Shown: in pieces, positions 1-10,505 of the stretch | Numbering within the stretch: the stretch's first letter is position 1 | Layout of the letters: each line of letters opens with the position of its first letter | Assembly (NCBI GenBank): GCA_035771165.1 | Contig: JAWNZC010000347.1 | Coordinates: 2,789,021 to 2,853,020, forward strand | Direction of reading: 5' to 3' | Length of the DNA stretch: 64,000 nt | DNA from: Paragorgia papillata | Lineage: Eukaryota; Cnidaria; Anthozoa; Scleralcyonacea; Coralliidae | Made by a program: the position numbers and the translations under genes | Notes under the pieces: model-generated | Told to the model about the DNA's origin: nothing | The model's database searches: none | The model's input: only the letters and a program-made list of their open reading frames with translations

Positions 1-2
1 TT

Positions 3-473
3 TCGGAAATTAATCTTCCCGAAACGTTTGCAAATTGCTCACAGCAACTTGTCAATCAACATTGCAATGTTGCTTTGGAATATTTACAATGTACAGTAGC
101 TTGCAAGAGAACACCCGGTTTGACTGTAAATCACTTCTCAAATGCAGTACAGTCATTTGCACCTGGCTATAAGTGTGAAACATGTTTTGACATTGCAGCC
201 TGCCAGCTGTACATGCTAATTAGCTCAGCTACAAACAACTGTAGTTTGAGAAGGGGTGTAGTATTTTTGTTTATAACCAAATTATACATTTTTTAACATA
301 CAATTATTTATTTTAATTTTTCTTCTTCTTCTTTTCCTGTTCCTTCTTTTTATGGCCTGAATTATTTTTTTCTTCCAGGACAACTGAATGTTGGAAATGC
401 AAAGAGATTTAATTCAGTTTCTGGCAATCAAATTTTGCATAATTCAAGAAAAGATACATGGGCCATGGGGTAG
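3..473 (+). CDS. 3' end of a cysteine-rich protein gene (partial)
   Basis: I do not recognise this protein. One frame is open from the window edge and reads a cysteine-rich segment (NCSQQ, QHC, QCTVAC, KCETC, AAC, NNC), the spacing expected of a disulphide-bonded extracellular domain. It can end at a TAA at 294-296. It can also be spliced: a weak donor at 256 (GTGTAG) to a strong polypyrimidine acceptor before 379 (TCTTCCAG). That junction is the only one of the nearby options that keeps the frame open, giving 31 more codons to TAG at 471-473. Two AATAAA signals at 556-561 and 566-571 fit a transcript end here. The start and upstream exons lie outside the window. The gene converges tail-to-tail with the minus-strand gene at 1541. 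The exon is fairly sure; the last intron is less so. Confidence 0.5.
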
Positions 474-555
474 CTTGTTATGCTAAAATCTGTTGGCCAT
501 TGATCCTACTGTAGTATTATGCAAACATTTGTTATTTCTGTATTCTTATTTCCAA

Positions 556-571
556 AATAAAACCAAATAAA
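556..571 (+). promoter_or_regulatory. Tandem polyadenylation signals
   Basis: Two AATAAA hexamers at 556-561 and 566-571 lie 83-98 bases after the predicted TAG stop of the upstream cysteine-rich gene, a normal position for an animal poly(A) signal. AT-rich sequence makes chance hexamers possible. Confidence 0.4.
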
Positions 572-576
572 CTGTA

Positions 577-1540
577 TACATAAAAACTGTATCTATATAA
601 ACTGTATACAGTTACCAACAACAAATATAGATGTGCACCCATATAATCTTAATTGCAAAATTGCAAAAGAGATTTTGGGTAAGGTCTGCACTCTGCACCA
701 GTGGTTAAAACCCAGAAATAGTTTACTTATTTTTGTGTAAATATTTTATACATGTGACTATGGATTGCCAGAGATTACAAATATTTTCATATACTTCTAT
801 TACAAATAAATATACATTTTAATGATGAAAATATATATAATTATTTTGAATTTTCTTTGATTGATTAAAATGCTCAATTGTTTCAGTGAATGTTCATTGT
901 GAATGAAAGTCATTTGCTGTTTAAATTAGCAGTGTTAATCTCATTTGTATGCATGCATAATGAGCATTTTTACCTCACAATTTCCCTCTCTTCAAAGCCC
1001 TAGCTGCCCACTTGATGTCATTTAAGACAGTTAGATAAAGGACTTAACATGTCTCTTGGAACAATGAATTTTGGGTGTGTCATGGGATAAGAATAGGAAT
1101 AATTATTATTACATGTGGTATATATATACGATATGCTAATTTAAAACACCGTAACAAGGATATGACTTGGCATCTAATTGGAATTATATTACAATAGTGC
1201 TGTGCATGTGAAGAAATCTTGGGCTCTCTGGCTATAATTACAATGCATACCTAATTGAAAGTATTGGTTCATAAGTTTGCCAAAATGTATTTACATTAAC
1301 ACTTTGAATCCTGAACCTCTCCCTGTGCTGAATAAAATCATCTGGTGTTAGCCAGAATAAAATACTAAAGATTCGTCGTCAGACTTCAAAGTGTTAAAAA
1401 AAATTGTTGTTTGCTTGAAATTTATGGTAACTTTAGTGCTCTTAAGAACATATTAAATTTTAGTATTTTGAGGCCATTATCTGACGTGCAATCCTTGTGT
1501 AAGAGTAGCTGTGCATATGCTACTACAAACCATCAATTAT
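577..1540. other. Intergenic AT-rich DNA between convergent genes
   Basis: Very AT-rich sequence between the 3' ends of the two flanking genes. I see no coding exon, RNA gene or clear repeat. Part of it is presumably 3' UTR of either gene. Confidence 0.5.
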
Positions 1541-4500
1541 TTACAACTCCAAGGTTATTTTTTTGCCATACCATTTTGCAAGATATGCTTTTGCAATTGA
1601 TTGTAAGCGTGGTGGCTCCAATTGTCCAAATCCACTCAGTTCTGGCACAAGAGAATTAATTATATGACATCTTTTTGCAAACCAACAAATACAAACCAAG
1701 TAGTCAACAAGTTTTCCTCTTTTAAAAAGCTCTTGGTTTCCTTTGGTCTTCGTCAAATGGCATAAACTGAACAGACCAATTTTGGCTGCAACTGAAAAAC
1801 TACACAGCATGTGCTTATCATTGCACTGGTCCACACCACAAACAGAGCAAACTGATAAAGTTTCATTGACTGAAACTAAATCACTCTGATGCATCATTTC
1901 TGTAGATTGCTGTCTTGGAAGCTCAGGGCAAGACAAAGCAAGTTGAACAAATGGGGCCAATGTTATCCACACATAATCATGTGAGATCTCATATGCACCT
2001 ATTTCAGAAGGAGTGTGCAAACTAAGAAAATTCTCCATTATGGCATCAATATCATTTTTCTCTTCACTGCTAAATCTCTTTTCTTCTGGTAAAGTTTGGA
2101 TGTTGGCCAAGTACAGACACAAATAGTAACTACAGCAGTAATTGAAAACAATTTTAGTAATTAGAACTGCAGTAATTCAATTAGGAATAAAAAATTTTAA
2201 CATGTAAACATTTAAAAAAAATTATTAAACATTAAATATAAATACCAAGTAATAATTGTTACAGTGTACACAAATAAATAAGTAAAGCTTCATAATTACC
2301 GCACAGCAACTGATAGACCATTCTCTTCAAGTTGTTCTTCTGAGACAGATGGTAATGGCTTCAATGTTTGAATCACTAATAGATACGTTTGGTTCAATAT
2401 CATCTGCATAGCTGCTTTGGGATGGTTTGAACAACAGAATACAGTGTTTGCAGCAACTTCATTGTGATACACAGCTGTACTGTGAGAGGACAGGGATATA
2501 AGTTTAGTTAAAGCCTCCACGTTGTTAGCAACAGTTTGCTGAACATCTGCCATTTCTATGTATCTGTCAATAGAATTATAAAACATTTTTTTCTGTTTCT
2601 TTTAAACTTAACTCTTTCTTGATCTACATGTATACTTTCCACAAAGGGAATACAACTCCAGTATAACACAAAATCCAAAAATCCCTTTAAAAGTACCCGC
2701 CCAAAAAAAAAAGAAAAACAAACAACAATGAAAAAAACAACAAACATATTTCTCACACACTGCCAGGGAATGCAACCACCATGCAGTACACTGTGCCTGA
2801 CCTTTAATCAACTATAACAGTTTTACATCATTAGATAACCTTCTGTCCTGCCCTAAATATAACAACTTTATACAAGAATTAAGTTCACATAGAACATACT
2901 ATAAGTCATTCTCTGCTGGTCCAATATCCTTAACAACTTAACATGGGTGGGTGGGTGGGAAAACAGGTCAGACCTTTGCATGGCAACAAACAAAAGTGAA
3001 CTCTTACATCCAGGCCTCGACCTGTCTCCCAGTCCCCCAGCAGTGTGTGAGAAATACGTTTTCTGCCTCTTTCGTTCCTCAGCCAGCAGAAAACTTCAAT
3101 TCTGAATCGTTCTTCCACCAAATAAAATATATATTAAGTTATTTTACCAAACTTGTGGTTTGTACTGCAAAAATATTGCCTAAAGTCTTGACCTATATGA
3201 ACCAAGGCCAAAGGCAGAGGCAGTGCTCTCAATGAGCAAAATGATAGGCGTGCAGCAAATCGCACGCCTAAAACATTCTGGGCATGCGATGGCGTGCAAT
3301 ACTTTTTCAGACAATTAAACGATCTCAAGATGTTTTTAGACTTCTTTTACAGGAAAAAAACAGATCAAATAATCAATATTATTAGCAATAATACAATTAA
3401 AGCTAAATGTTCATAGATTAATCAACTGAAGAATCGTACTAATATTAACATTATTTACAAGCCCTATGAAAATGATTGAACAACATAAATTACAGATATA
3501 CGGGTGCGGAAGAATCAAACTAAATATTAAAGTACATTTTCAAGTAATAGGTATTTATAGTTAAGTATAGTACTGTATGGACAACTAAAACAAGTCTTTA
3601 CAAAAGATTATAAAAAAGGACCTCAATAAAAAATAAACTAATAAAGTTTAAATATTATCACAGTTACTCGATTTCTAAAGAAGATTCACTGGTGCAGCTA
3701 CTGCTTCTATCACTGTCTGATGAAGAGTCATCAACTTCTAGGCATGGACATGGTACTTTTGCTTGTCGGGGTTGGATAACTTCGTCAAGTTTCCTTTTAC
3801 GCTGTTTCTTCACGTTCTTCATCTATTCCACACCTTATCATTTAATTTGATAAGAAGCAAGTTCTCCAAGGTGGCATGCTTCAAACTCATTTGCTTGTCG
3901 CTTAAAATGTTGGAACGTGAACAGTTTTACTTGGTTTCCCTTGGTCTTTTCGGACATTTTAGAAGAGGTAAATCCAAAACATCCACGTACATTTGACCAC
4001 TATAGTTTGATGATGTATGCATGATCAAAGGGATACTGCGGATCTTTCTAGACATAAATTCCATTGCGAAAAGCTATGTAACATAATAAGACTGTGGTTT
4101 ATCCGTACAGTACCTATGTCAACACATCTTGAAACATTGCCAGAAAAAGTATAACCCAAAGATCCAAAAGAGGCTTCTACATTGTTTATTGTGAGCGTTG
4201 CATTTATCAAGACATAAGATGAATTTTATTATTTTAGTGGCGTTTTGCGCATGCGACTTATCGCATGCCCAGACAATTTATGGTGTGTATGGGTGCTATC
4301 GCACGCGTAATATTGAGAGCACTGCAGAGGGCTGTGCAGTCAAGACTGAGAGCAACATTTTTCAAGTACAGACCAACAATGTTTGGTAAATAACGTATAA
4401 TTATATTCTTTCTTTGTTTGTCTAAATTTTAACATTTTCTACAGGACTTAGCACTTTTTGGGTGGGTTTAGGCTGTGAGGTTGATACTCTAGAATTCCAG

Positions 4501-6735
4501 CCCATTCATTACCCAATCAGCAAACAGGATTTCAAAGGACTCTGGACTGGAAAAATATATGTACTGTAGATGCAGGTAACACAACAGCAACAAAATATAA
4601 ACTTACTGAGCTAAACACCCAACAGCAGCTTCATTAATCAGATGAATCTGACCATCACAATCTGGGTCTCTGATCAAAGATTCTAGAAACATATCCAGAC
4701 CTATCTTTTGTAAAACCATCCTCCGATCTTGTTTTAATTCAGAGTAATTCCACAGTGTTAAAAGACACATGTACTCCAACACATTCTGGTGGTCATAGAA
4801 CATCCTTATATTCTCCTTTTCAGTGTCATTACTAACAAAAAAAAAATAAAAAATTAGCAACTTGTTTAAATACATATTCTCACAAACATTAATTTATTGA
4901 TTTTATGGAGGGAGGAAAATAAGAGAACTCAGCAAAAAAAACCTTGAAGCACAGGAGAGATCAACTACAACTCTACTCAGATGAATTCCAAGCTCAACAA
5001 TGGCATCTAGAGGTATGCAAATCTGATCTGAATCCACTCGGATTCCTTTGGATTAGGAGCAATAATATTCATTTTGGATCGGATTGGAAAACTTGTTCGG
5101 TAGTCAGATTGGATCACAATTATTACCAAATATGAAATAATTAAAAAATCACATTTATCTTTTTGTAATTTATGCTTATACTCTGCATCAACATTCATGT
5201 TTGCTTTAAGAAACTAAGAAGATGAAATGATTGATGTGATTGGAAGTGCATTTTATTCTATATTTTATTGGATTATTTCAGATCGGATTGGATTGGAATG
5301 CTTTATCAAACAGTTTGGATCAGTTTCAGATCTAAGAATTTTGGATTGGATCGGATTAAGCATAACCAATTGTCAGATTGTAACCATCCAATCCACACAT
5401 CTAGCATGGTCATTCCCAAACAGTCACCCATCCAAGAACTAACCCCGTCTAACTGGGATAAACTTTGAACTGCAGTGGTGAGAGGCAGCACGCTAACACC
5501 ACATGCCACCCAAGAACTAACCCCGTCTAACTGGGATAAACTTTGAACTGCATTGGTGAGAGGCAGCATGTTAACACCACATGCCACCCAAGAACTAACC
5601 CCATCTAACTGGGATAAACTTTGAACTGCAGTGGTGAGAGGCAGCATGCTAACACCACATGCCACCCAAGAACTAACCCCATCTAACTGGGATAAACTTT
5701 GAACTGCAGTGGTGAGAGGCAGCACACTAACACCACACGCCATCCATGCTTCCATATGGCCAATGAGAGCATTGGAAATTTATAACATACTGTAAGTGTT
5801 ATTTTCTGCTGGCTGAGGAATGAAAGAAGCAGAAAATGTTTTCTCTCACATGGCTGGGGGCATGATGGGTAATCAGGTGTACAAGGGGGTGCAGGTTATG
5901 TCAGCACGTTTTTTGTTGTTGCTTCGCCATGCTTGACCTCTAATCCCACCCACCCTTCCCCTTGTAATGCTTCATGGGTTGAAGTTTATTGTTAGGTTAT
6001 GTGCAAAATGTGATGGACTGCTATTAGTCATCCTGTATTTAGTTTATTTCTAGTTGAGCTGTAGTAGGTAACAGTATTGTGATGTAATTAAGCTGTGATA
6101 ACTATCTGTGGTTAAATAAAGGTTAAGCTTGCAGTGGATGCTGCAGCAGCTCCCAGCTGTGTGTGAGAAAAGTTTTTCAGTATCTGCTCTCTTTATACTT
6201 ACTGATATTCTTGACTTTTGATCTGTTTTCTACTGAACGTGTAAATAGCTAACAACATATCTAATCCTCCTTCTTGCATAAAGAAATGTCTGTTCGCAAT
6301 AGACGCTTGATTATTCCAAGGAATAAATAATTCATAACCACATATTTCAAAGCAGTCAGCAAGGTCATCATAACAGTCATGAAGTTCGTTGAATATTTCT
6401 GGCTTATAAAGAAATACTTTACGTTCCTCGTCGACAATCTCTAAAAATTTCTTCATTCTATCAAACACTTGGATTAATGCTTGCATATTACATTGTGCTT
6501 TGAACTCAATAACAAAGCTATCTTCCTCGCCAACATACAAACTTGATAAAGTTTTTCTATCATCAAGAAGTCTTGTTTTATAGTACACGTTTTGGTCGAG
6601 AGCTGCCACAGATAATATAGGTTCCAAGGTCTTTTTCAAGTCAAAAATACACTCGATATTGCTCAGGTTTTGACTGAATATTTGTGTTTTTTCAGTGGAT
6701 AAACAACGTGCACAAATTTTGACCTCCATTTTCAT
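1541..6735 (-). CDS. Four-exon gene, 536-aa protein, ubiquitin-like N-terminus, ARM-like body
   Basis: Exons on the minus strand are 6203-6735, 4607-4831, 2300-2563 and 1541-2129. Donors are GTAAGT, GTAAGT and GTAATT; acceptors are GTTAG, GACAG and TGTAG. All three introns fall after the second base of a codon and the joined frame is 1611 bases with a single terminal TAA, which strongly supports the model. The start ATG at 6735 is the first after an in-frame upstream stop. I do not recognise the family. Residues about 4-80 look like a ubiquitin-type fold (LLDDRKTLSSLYVGEEDSF resembles the second half of ubiquitin-like domains). Residues about 85-536 are predominantly helical and leucine-rich, with a cysteine cluster (CSVCGVDQC) in the last exon, suggestive of an armadillo-type scaffold. 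No catalytic motif is visible. Its cellular role is unknown. Repeats have expanded introns 1 and 2 but do not touch the exons. Confidence 0.8.
3035..3093 (+). repeat. Dispersed ~60-bp repeat, copy 1
   Basis: CCCAGCAGTGTGTGAGAAAT and the following TTTTCTGCCTCTTTCGTTCC are matched in inverse orientation at 5801-5860, and partly (first 30 bases) at 6152-6180. It lies in intron 2 of the minus-strand gene. Likely a fragment of a transposable element also present in intron 1. Confidence 0.5.
3222..4323 (-). mobile_element. hAT-family DNA transposon remnant in intron 2
   Basis: The ends are 12-bp perfect inverted repeats, AGTGCTCTCAAT at 3222-3233 and its complement at 4312-4323. Weaker inverted similarity continues inward; both arms contain TCTGGGCATGCGAT. 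The flanks are an 8-bp duplication, GCAGAGGC (3214-3221) and GCAGAGGG (4324-4331), matching 7 of 8. An 8-bp target duplication and a terminus starting (C)AGTG are hAT hallmarks. The interior encodes a decayed hAT transposase C-terminus. At 1102 bp it is far shorter than an autonomous hAT, so it is an internally deleted copy. Confidence 0.8.
3664..3926 (-). pseudogene. Degenerate hAT transposase C-terminus (hATC region)
   Basis: On the minus strand, 3926 to 3819 reads NCSRSNILSDKQMSLKHATL followed by ENLLLIKLND. This matches the hAT C-terminal dimerisation region (S-N-x-L-S-x-K, then L-x-x-L-L-x-I-x-x-N). An in-frame TAA at 3927-3929 precedes it. At 3819-3822 the frame shifts by one base into a 52-codon stretch (3664-3822) with a basic KKQRKRK tract and a serine/acid-rich tail ending at TAA. 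No DDE catalytic residues or BED zinc finger remain, so the copy cannot encode a working transposase. It lies between the hAT terminal repeats. Confidence 0.7.
5030..5400. repeat. Degenerate GGATTGGATCGGATT-rich stretch
   Basis: Variants of GGATCGGATTGGA recur irregularly (around 5083, 5280, 5341 and 5350), with inverse forms such as CATCCAATCC near 5385. There is no fixed period. It may be a decayed simple repeat or a transposon end. It lies in intron 1. Confidence 0.35.
5425..5745. repeat. 78-bp minisatellite, about 4 copies
   Basis: The phrase GATAAACTTTGAACTGCA recurs at exact 78-base steps (AACTTTGAAC at 5461, 5539, 5617 and 5695). Copies differ by a few substitutions. Because 78 is a multiple of three, one minus-strand frame stays open and repeats a 26-residue block, but it lacks splice support and lies wholly within intron 1, so I treat it as non-coding. 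Confidence 0.9.
5839..6171. mobile_element. Possible small inverted-repeat element in intron 1
   Basis: TTTTCTCTCACATGGCTGGG (5839-5858) and the reverse complement of 6152-6171 match at 17 of 20 bases, bounding about 330 bp. The same end sequence also occurs at 3035-3060, so it is a mobile or dispersed sequence. I find no target duplication, so the boundaries are uncertain. Confidence 0.35.
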
Positions 6736-6907
6736 TCTGCCAGATGACTCAAAAGGACTCGGTCCAGTCCTTTCGCATTTTTACGGCATTTTAACTATTT
6801 ACAAGACGTCTGCGAAGGAGGCTAAAGCACCCCCCGTTTTTAGAAATTTTCAGCAGTGGCTCCATGTTGCTCCCTGTGGTGCCTACCGATCAGCGGACAC
6901 CGTTTTT

Positions 6908-7060
6908 GGTCTATTACGGCCTTTTAGGAGGCGACACTTAGAAAAATTTCCCCTATTACTGTATTACGGTCTTAGGGGGCGAAATTTTAATTATTACCCA
7001 ATTACGGCGTTAGGGGACAAGACTCAGAAAAAATTTCCTTATTACGTTATTATGATCGTG
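6908..7060. repeat. Degenerate ~45-bp repeat, about 3 copies
   Basis: TATTACGGCCTTTTAGGAGG, TATTACGGTCTTAGGGGGCG and ATTACGGCGTTAGGGGACAA each lead an AAATTT-rich segment. Spacing is about 40-50 bases. It directly precedes the 63-bp minisatellite and may share its origin. Confidence 0.5.
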
Positions 7061-7097
7061 ATGTTTGTTCTGATGTCTGTTTCGAATTTTTATAACG

Positions 7098-7560
7098 GTG
7101 ATGATCGTGATGTTCGTGATTTTTGAGATGGTGGTGATGATGGTGATGTTTGAGATGGCTGTGATGATCGTGATGTTTGTGATTTTTCAGATGGTGGTGA
7201 TGATGGTGATGTTTGAGATGGCTGTGATGATCGTGATGTTTGTGATTTTTGAGATGGTGGTGATGATGGTGATGTTTGAGATGGCTGTGATGATCGTGAT
7301 GTTTGTGATTTTTGAGATGGTGGTGATGATGGTGATGTTTGAGATGGCCGTGATGATCGTGATGTTTGTGATTTTTGAGATGGTGGTGATGATGGTGATG
7401 TTTGAAATGGCCGTGATAATCGTGATGTTTGTGATTTTTGAGATGGTGGTGATGATGGTGATGTTTGAAATGGCCGTGATAATCGTGATGTTTGTGATTT
7501 TTGAGATGGTGGTGATGATCGTGATGTTTGAAATGGCCGTGATGATCGTGATGTTTGTTT
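7098..7560. repeat. 63-bp minisatellite, about 7.3 copies
   Basis: A 63-base unit of GATGGTGGTGATGATGGTGA type and GATCGTGATGTTTGTGATTT type segments repeats with few substitutions. The flanks (7053-7098 and 7543-7587) are a related pair, GATCGTGATGTTTGTTCTGA and GATCGTGATGTTTGTTTTAA. The unit is a multiple of three, so a methionine-rich frame stays open. This is a repeat by-product, not a credible protein. Confidence 0.95.
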
Positions 7561-7587
7561 TAATGTCTGTTTGGAATTTTTAAAACT

Positions 7588-8246
7588 GCCAGTTAACTCA
7601 TTCCCGTCTTGTCCGAAAACCAGTCACAGCAGGTGGTCTTGGCAATTTGTGAATTAACATGGCATAATAACACAAAAATAATGCCACAATATATCATTTG
7701 AATCGTTTTTACCTCTACTATTCACATTTTGGGTTTTCAGGCCTTGTCAGACAACCCATTTTGCAAATTATGCTAATTTATGCTAATTATTATTTAAAAT
7801 ATTATTATAATCTAACAAAATGTTAAATATTTAACCAGAAATGACTTTACCACCAAACTTTGGACAAGTAAAATGAAAAGCAGCATTTCACAAATTCAAA
7901 TTGAAAAAATTAAAGCAATATAATAAAACGCAAATATTATATTGATTTTTTCCATTGTGAACCCCCCGCCCCCCCCCCCCATGGTGCGCCCGCGCGCATC
8001 ATATCACTTATTTTTGAAATTTACAAATTAAAACAGAATTATATAAGAACATACGACCATAATACATCGGAAAGATCGTTTTTAAGTCAGCTATTCAGAT
8101 TTTAGGTTATTTTGCGTGATATTTACTCCTGTTTGCCATTGCAACGCCGACAACTCTAGGCAAATTTTGTTCGATAATTGCCTGATCGGCCGAGATGGTT
8201 TTCGTCACATTTTACCAAATTTTTGCTAATTACAACAAACAAGTAA
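7588..8246. other. Non-coding AT-rich DNA with a poly-C tract
   Basis: I see no gene. A C-rich homopolymer run at about 7964-7980 is followed by a GC-rich patch (GTGCGCCCGCGCGC). The rest is AT-rich and unstructured. Confidence 0.5.
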
Positions 8247-8253
8247 GAGTTAT

Positions 8254-8551
8254 CATAGTTAATAGAAACATGGTTTGGAAGCTCAACAAAGTCATTGTTG
8301 TATGTTTTTGTTCAGGTTTATGGAAATGTGTGCACTTTCACGGTTACTGAACATATTGTGTTTTCTGTATAATGAAGCAATCATCCAATAGCAACGTTTG
8401 GGTTGAATCGCTCAACCGTACTGTTTAAATATTAATAAACCTAAAACAAAGGATTTGTGCACCTTCGTGTACCTTTCAACATGAATCGTAGCTTGATTGT
8501 TGACCGCTTTGAAGTTTGCCGGGTTTCCAAACCATGTTTAGAATAACTATG
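8254..8551. mobile_element. Non-autonomous MITE-like element with 7-bp target duplication
   Basis: Terminal inverted repeats of 37 bp (8254-8290 and 8515-8551) match at 30 positions, including the uninterrupted core AAACATGGTTTGGAA. The element is flanked by perfect direct repeats GAGTTAT (8247-8253 and 8552-8558). The 298-bp interior has no coding capacity. Removing it would restore the continuous edge of the adjacent hairpin element, so it inserted after that element. A 7-bp duplication does not fix the superfamily; hAT-like is possible. Confidence 0.8.
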
Positions 8552-8552
8552 G

Positions 8553-8658
8553 AGTTATATACCGAGGATGGAGGCTTTATGCCAGATACATACCCCGAGG
8601 GACCGCAGGCCACGAGGGAATGTATCTGGCATAAAGCCGACATCCGAGGTATATAACT
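8553..8658. repeat. 106-bp hairpin element (43-bp arms)
   Basis: AGTTATATACC at 8553 and GGTATATAACT ending at 8658 bound two 43-bp arms that match at 38 positions, including GGCTTTATGCCAGATACAT, around a ~20-base GC-rich centre. Such a long dyad does not arise by chance. It may be a foldback element, or the end of the recombinase element that starts four bases further on. Confidence 0.8.
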
Positions 8659-8833
8659 GACTTATTTAATAGTTGAAGAGGTTTTCAACAAAGAGCTTGA
8701 AAGAACTGCGGTGCCCTGTTAAGTGGGCAGCGCTTTATGTTCTTTTGTGAGTTCAGTCGTTCATTCTTAGTTTGTCCCTTGACAATTATATTATTCACTT
8801 AGTTTTAGGCACCGACTTTTAGCACTGCGCCTG

Positions 8834-8884
8834 GTAAGACTTCTGAAGTCTTAACTTATTAATGTAAGACTTCAGAAGTCTTAC
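8834..8884. repeat. Pair of 21-bp palindromes
   Basis: GTAAGACTTCTGAAGTCTTA (8834-8853) and GTAAGACTTCAGAAGTCTTA (8864-8883) are each near-perfect palindromes, and together they form a larger dyad around AACTTATTAAT. It lies between the left end and the coding region of the recombinase element, a plausible place for a protein-binding site. Confidence 0.7.
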
Positions 8885-9083
8885 ACATTTGGTTGTTTTT
8901 TGCTTTGATCATAATGGGAGTAATGGCGTAATATGTATATGACTATCATCAAATTTGAGAGAAAGATTTATCTAGGGAACCGTTATTAGCTATAACTGGT
9001 GTATTGTGAAAAGGAGGTTAAGTAAATTTTCACAACTTTAAGGCGTAGTCTGAATTTTGGTGAAGTAATTAACTATTGCGAGA

Positions 9084-10255
9084 ATGAAAGAAAGCGATGA
9101 AGAAGTTTTTATCACGCAGAATATTTTTCGTAAAAGTTTGGAACTAGACTTCGATTTTAGTAGCTTATTAGAAGCTGAAGAACCACTACTAATTAAGACA
9201 GTAAGTGTTGAGGGAAATGAAGTTACTGGAGGCCAATGCTTGGTTGAGAGAGACGACTCAGACAAGAGACTAGAACAATGGCGCGATCAGAGGGAAGTTG
9301 TTGTTATCACCGATGCAGACTGCAGAGTTGGAGAAGAGAAATGAGACAAGGATACCGATTAATACGAAATCAAGCACCTGTTGGACGGTTAATACATGGT
9401 CTGAGTGGGCTAATGAACGAAATTGGAAAAGTAAGGAGATATGTGCCACAATCAAGTACACGAAAGCACCGTGGTATTAAACGAAAAGTGATAGAACATT
9501 ATCGAAATGAGTCCATGTTGGAGAGATGCTTTGTGCAGCTGTACAAGAAATACGTGTTAAAATGTCCAAAGTCAGCCTTGGAAAATGACTCGTTTTACTT
9601 GACTCCAAAGCGAAAGTACAAATAGTTTCAGATGAAGGTATATACTGTTTTATATTTACTTCAAAAAATTTATTGGCAGAAAGATTGCTAAATTGTATAT
9701 TACTATCTTAAAAATCATTAGGGTTTGTGGTTTTTGAATTAACTTTTTTCTTTTCTAATTTGTAATATATCTTTGATGTTTTTATAGTTTGGTTTACTTC
9801 GAATCCTGTAGGACCATAACAAATTGGGAACAGTGTGCGTCGCATGTGTGAAAAAGTGGGGATTGAAGGAAATTTCACCAACCACAGTCTTCGAGCTACA
9901 ACAGCTACGCGGGGATTAGCCAAAGGAATACCAGATAAGTTTGTTATGCAAAGAACGGGTCACAGGGATGCTCGCTCACTTCAAATTTACCAAAGGCCTA
10001 GTGTGTCGAGTAAAGTAGAGATTTCGAAAGCTTTTGATTCCACGAGTCAATTTGTGAAAGATGTGAAAAGTGATGGAAAAATTTCTAGCAAGTAGAAAGA
10101 GAGTGGCAGTTAGCGACAACCATAATTCGGACACGTTCAAAAAAGTGTGTAAATTAAGTTCTGAAGAAAGTCCTTTATCAAATAGTAGGAAGGAAACACA
10201 TGGTGTTTCATTTTCGAACTGCACGTTTGTTATAAAGAAGAATTTCATCTGTTAA
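9084..10255 (+). pseudogene. Crypton/DUF3504-like tyrosine recombinase, broken
   Basis: Several stretches in different frames match the order of a DUF3504 recombinase. They are an acidic start (MKESDEEVFITQNIF, 9084), a core-binding piece (ETRIPINTKSSTCWTV, about 9340-9395), then ERCFVQLYKKYVLKCPKS and FYLTPKRK (about 9520-9612). An intron (9638-9787, GTATAT to TATAG) joins GATGAAG to WFTSNPVG in phase. The catalytic part follows: NHSLR (H 9883, R 9892), GHR (H 9961) and the nucleophile-position Y at 9988, which fit the H-x-x-R, H, Y pattern of tyrosine recombinases. Breaks are frameshifts near 9340, 9440, 9612 and 10065-10095, and a TAA at 9817-9819. The middle of the protein, roughly 200 residues in relatives, is missing. 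The C-terminal tail (SNCTFVIKKNFIC) ends at about 10255. Confidence 0.75.
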
Positions 10256-10397
10256 GTTAAATTGTTTGAGTGTTAAAAATTAAATGATTTTTGTTGTCGA
10301 TATATATTGTTTGTGCAACGATTTATACCGCTAAGGAATGATTTATACCGCGTTTTGTAGAAATACGTTGGTTGTTTCTAATATTTTAGCATTTTTA

Positions 10398-10505
10398 TAT
10401 AATATATATATATATATATACCAGGTGTATAATCAAATATATACCGCTAAGTGTACAAAGTGGTATATATATGAATATATACCCGGTATATATGTACATA
10501 TATAC
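10398..10505. repeat. (TA)n and TATACC-rich stretch
   Basis: A TA dinucleotide run (10398-10420) leads into several GGTATATA/TATATACC motifs. These echo the ends of the hairpin element at 8553-8658. It lies inside the 2 kb recombinase element near its right end. Confidence 0.6.

Noticed and set aside
2951..3235. 94-residue frame in intron 2
   Set aside because: It overlaps a dispersed repeat and the start of the hAT element; no domain.
4025..4389. Short frames at the right end of the hAT element
   Set aside because: They lie in or across the terminal inverted repeat and have no transposase similarity.
5306..5755. 149-residue frame in the 78-bp repeat, same strand as the host gene
   Set aside because: It is open because 78 is a multiple of three. 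It lies wholly in intron 1, and the spliced frame of the gene is complete without it.
7098..7583. 161-residue methionine/valine-rich frame
   Set aside because: Product of the 63-bp minisatellite; low complexity, with no supporting context.
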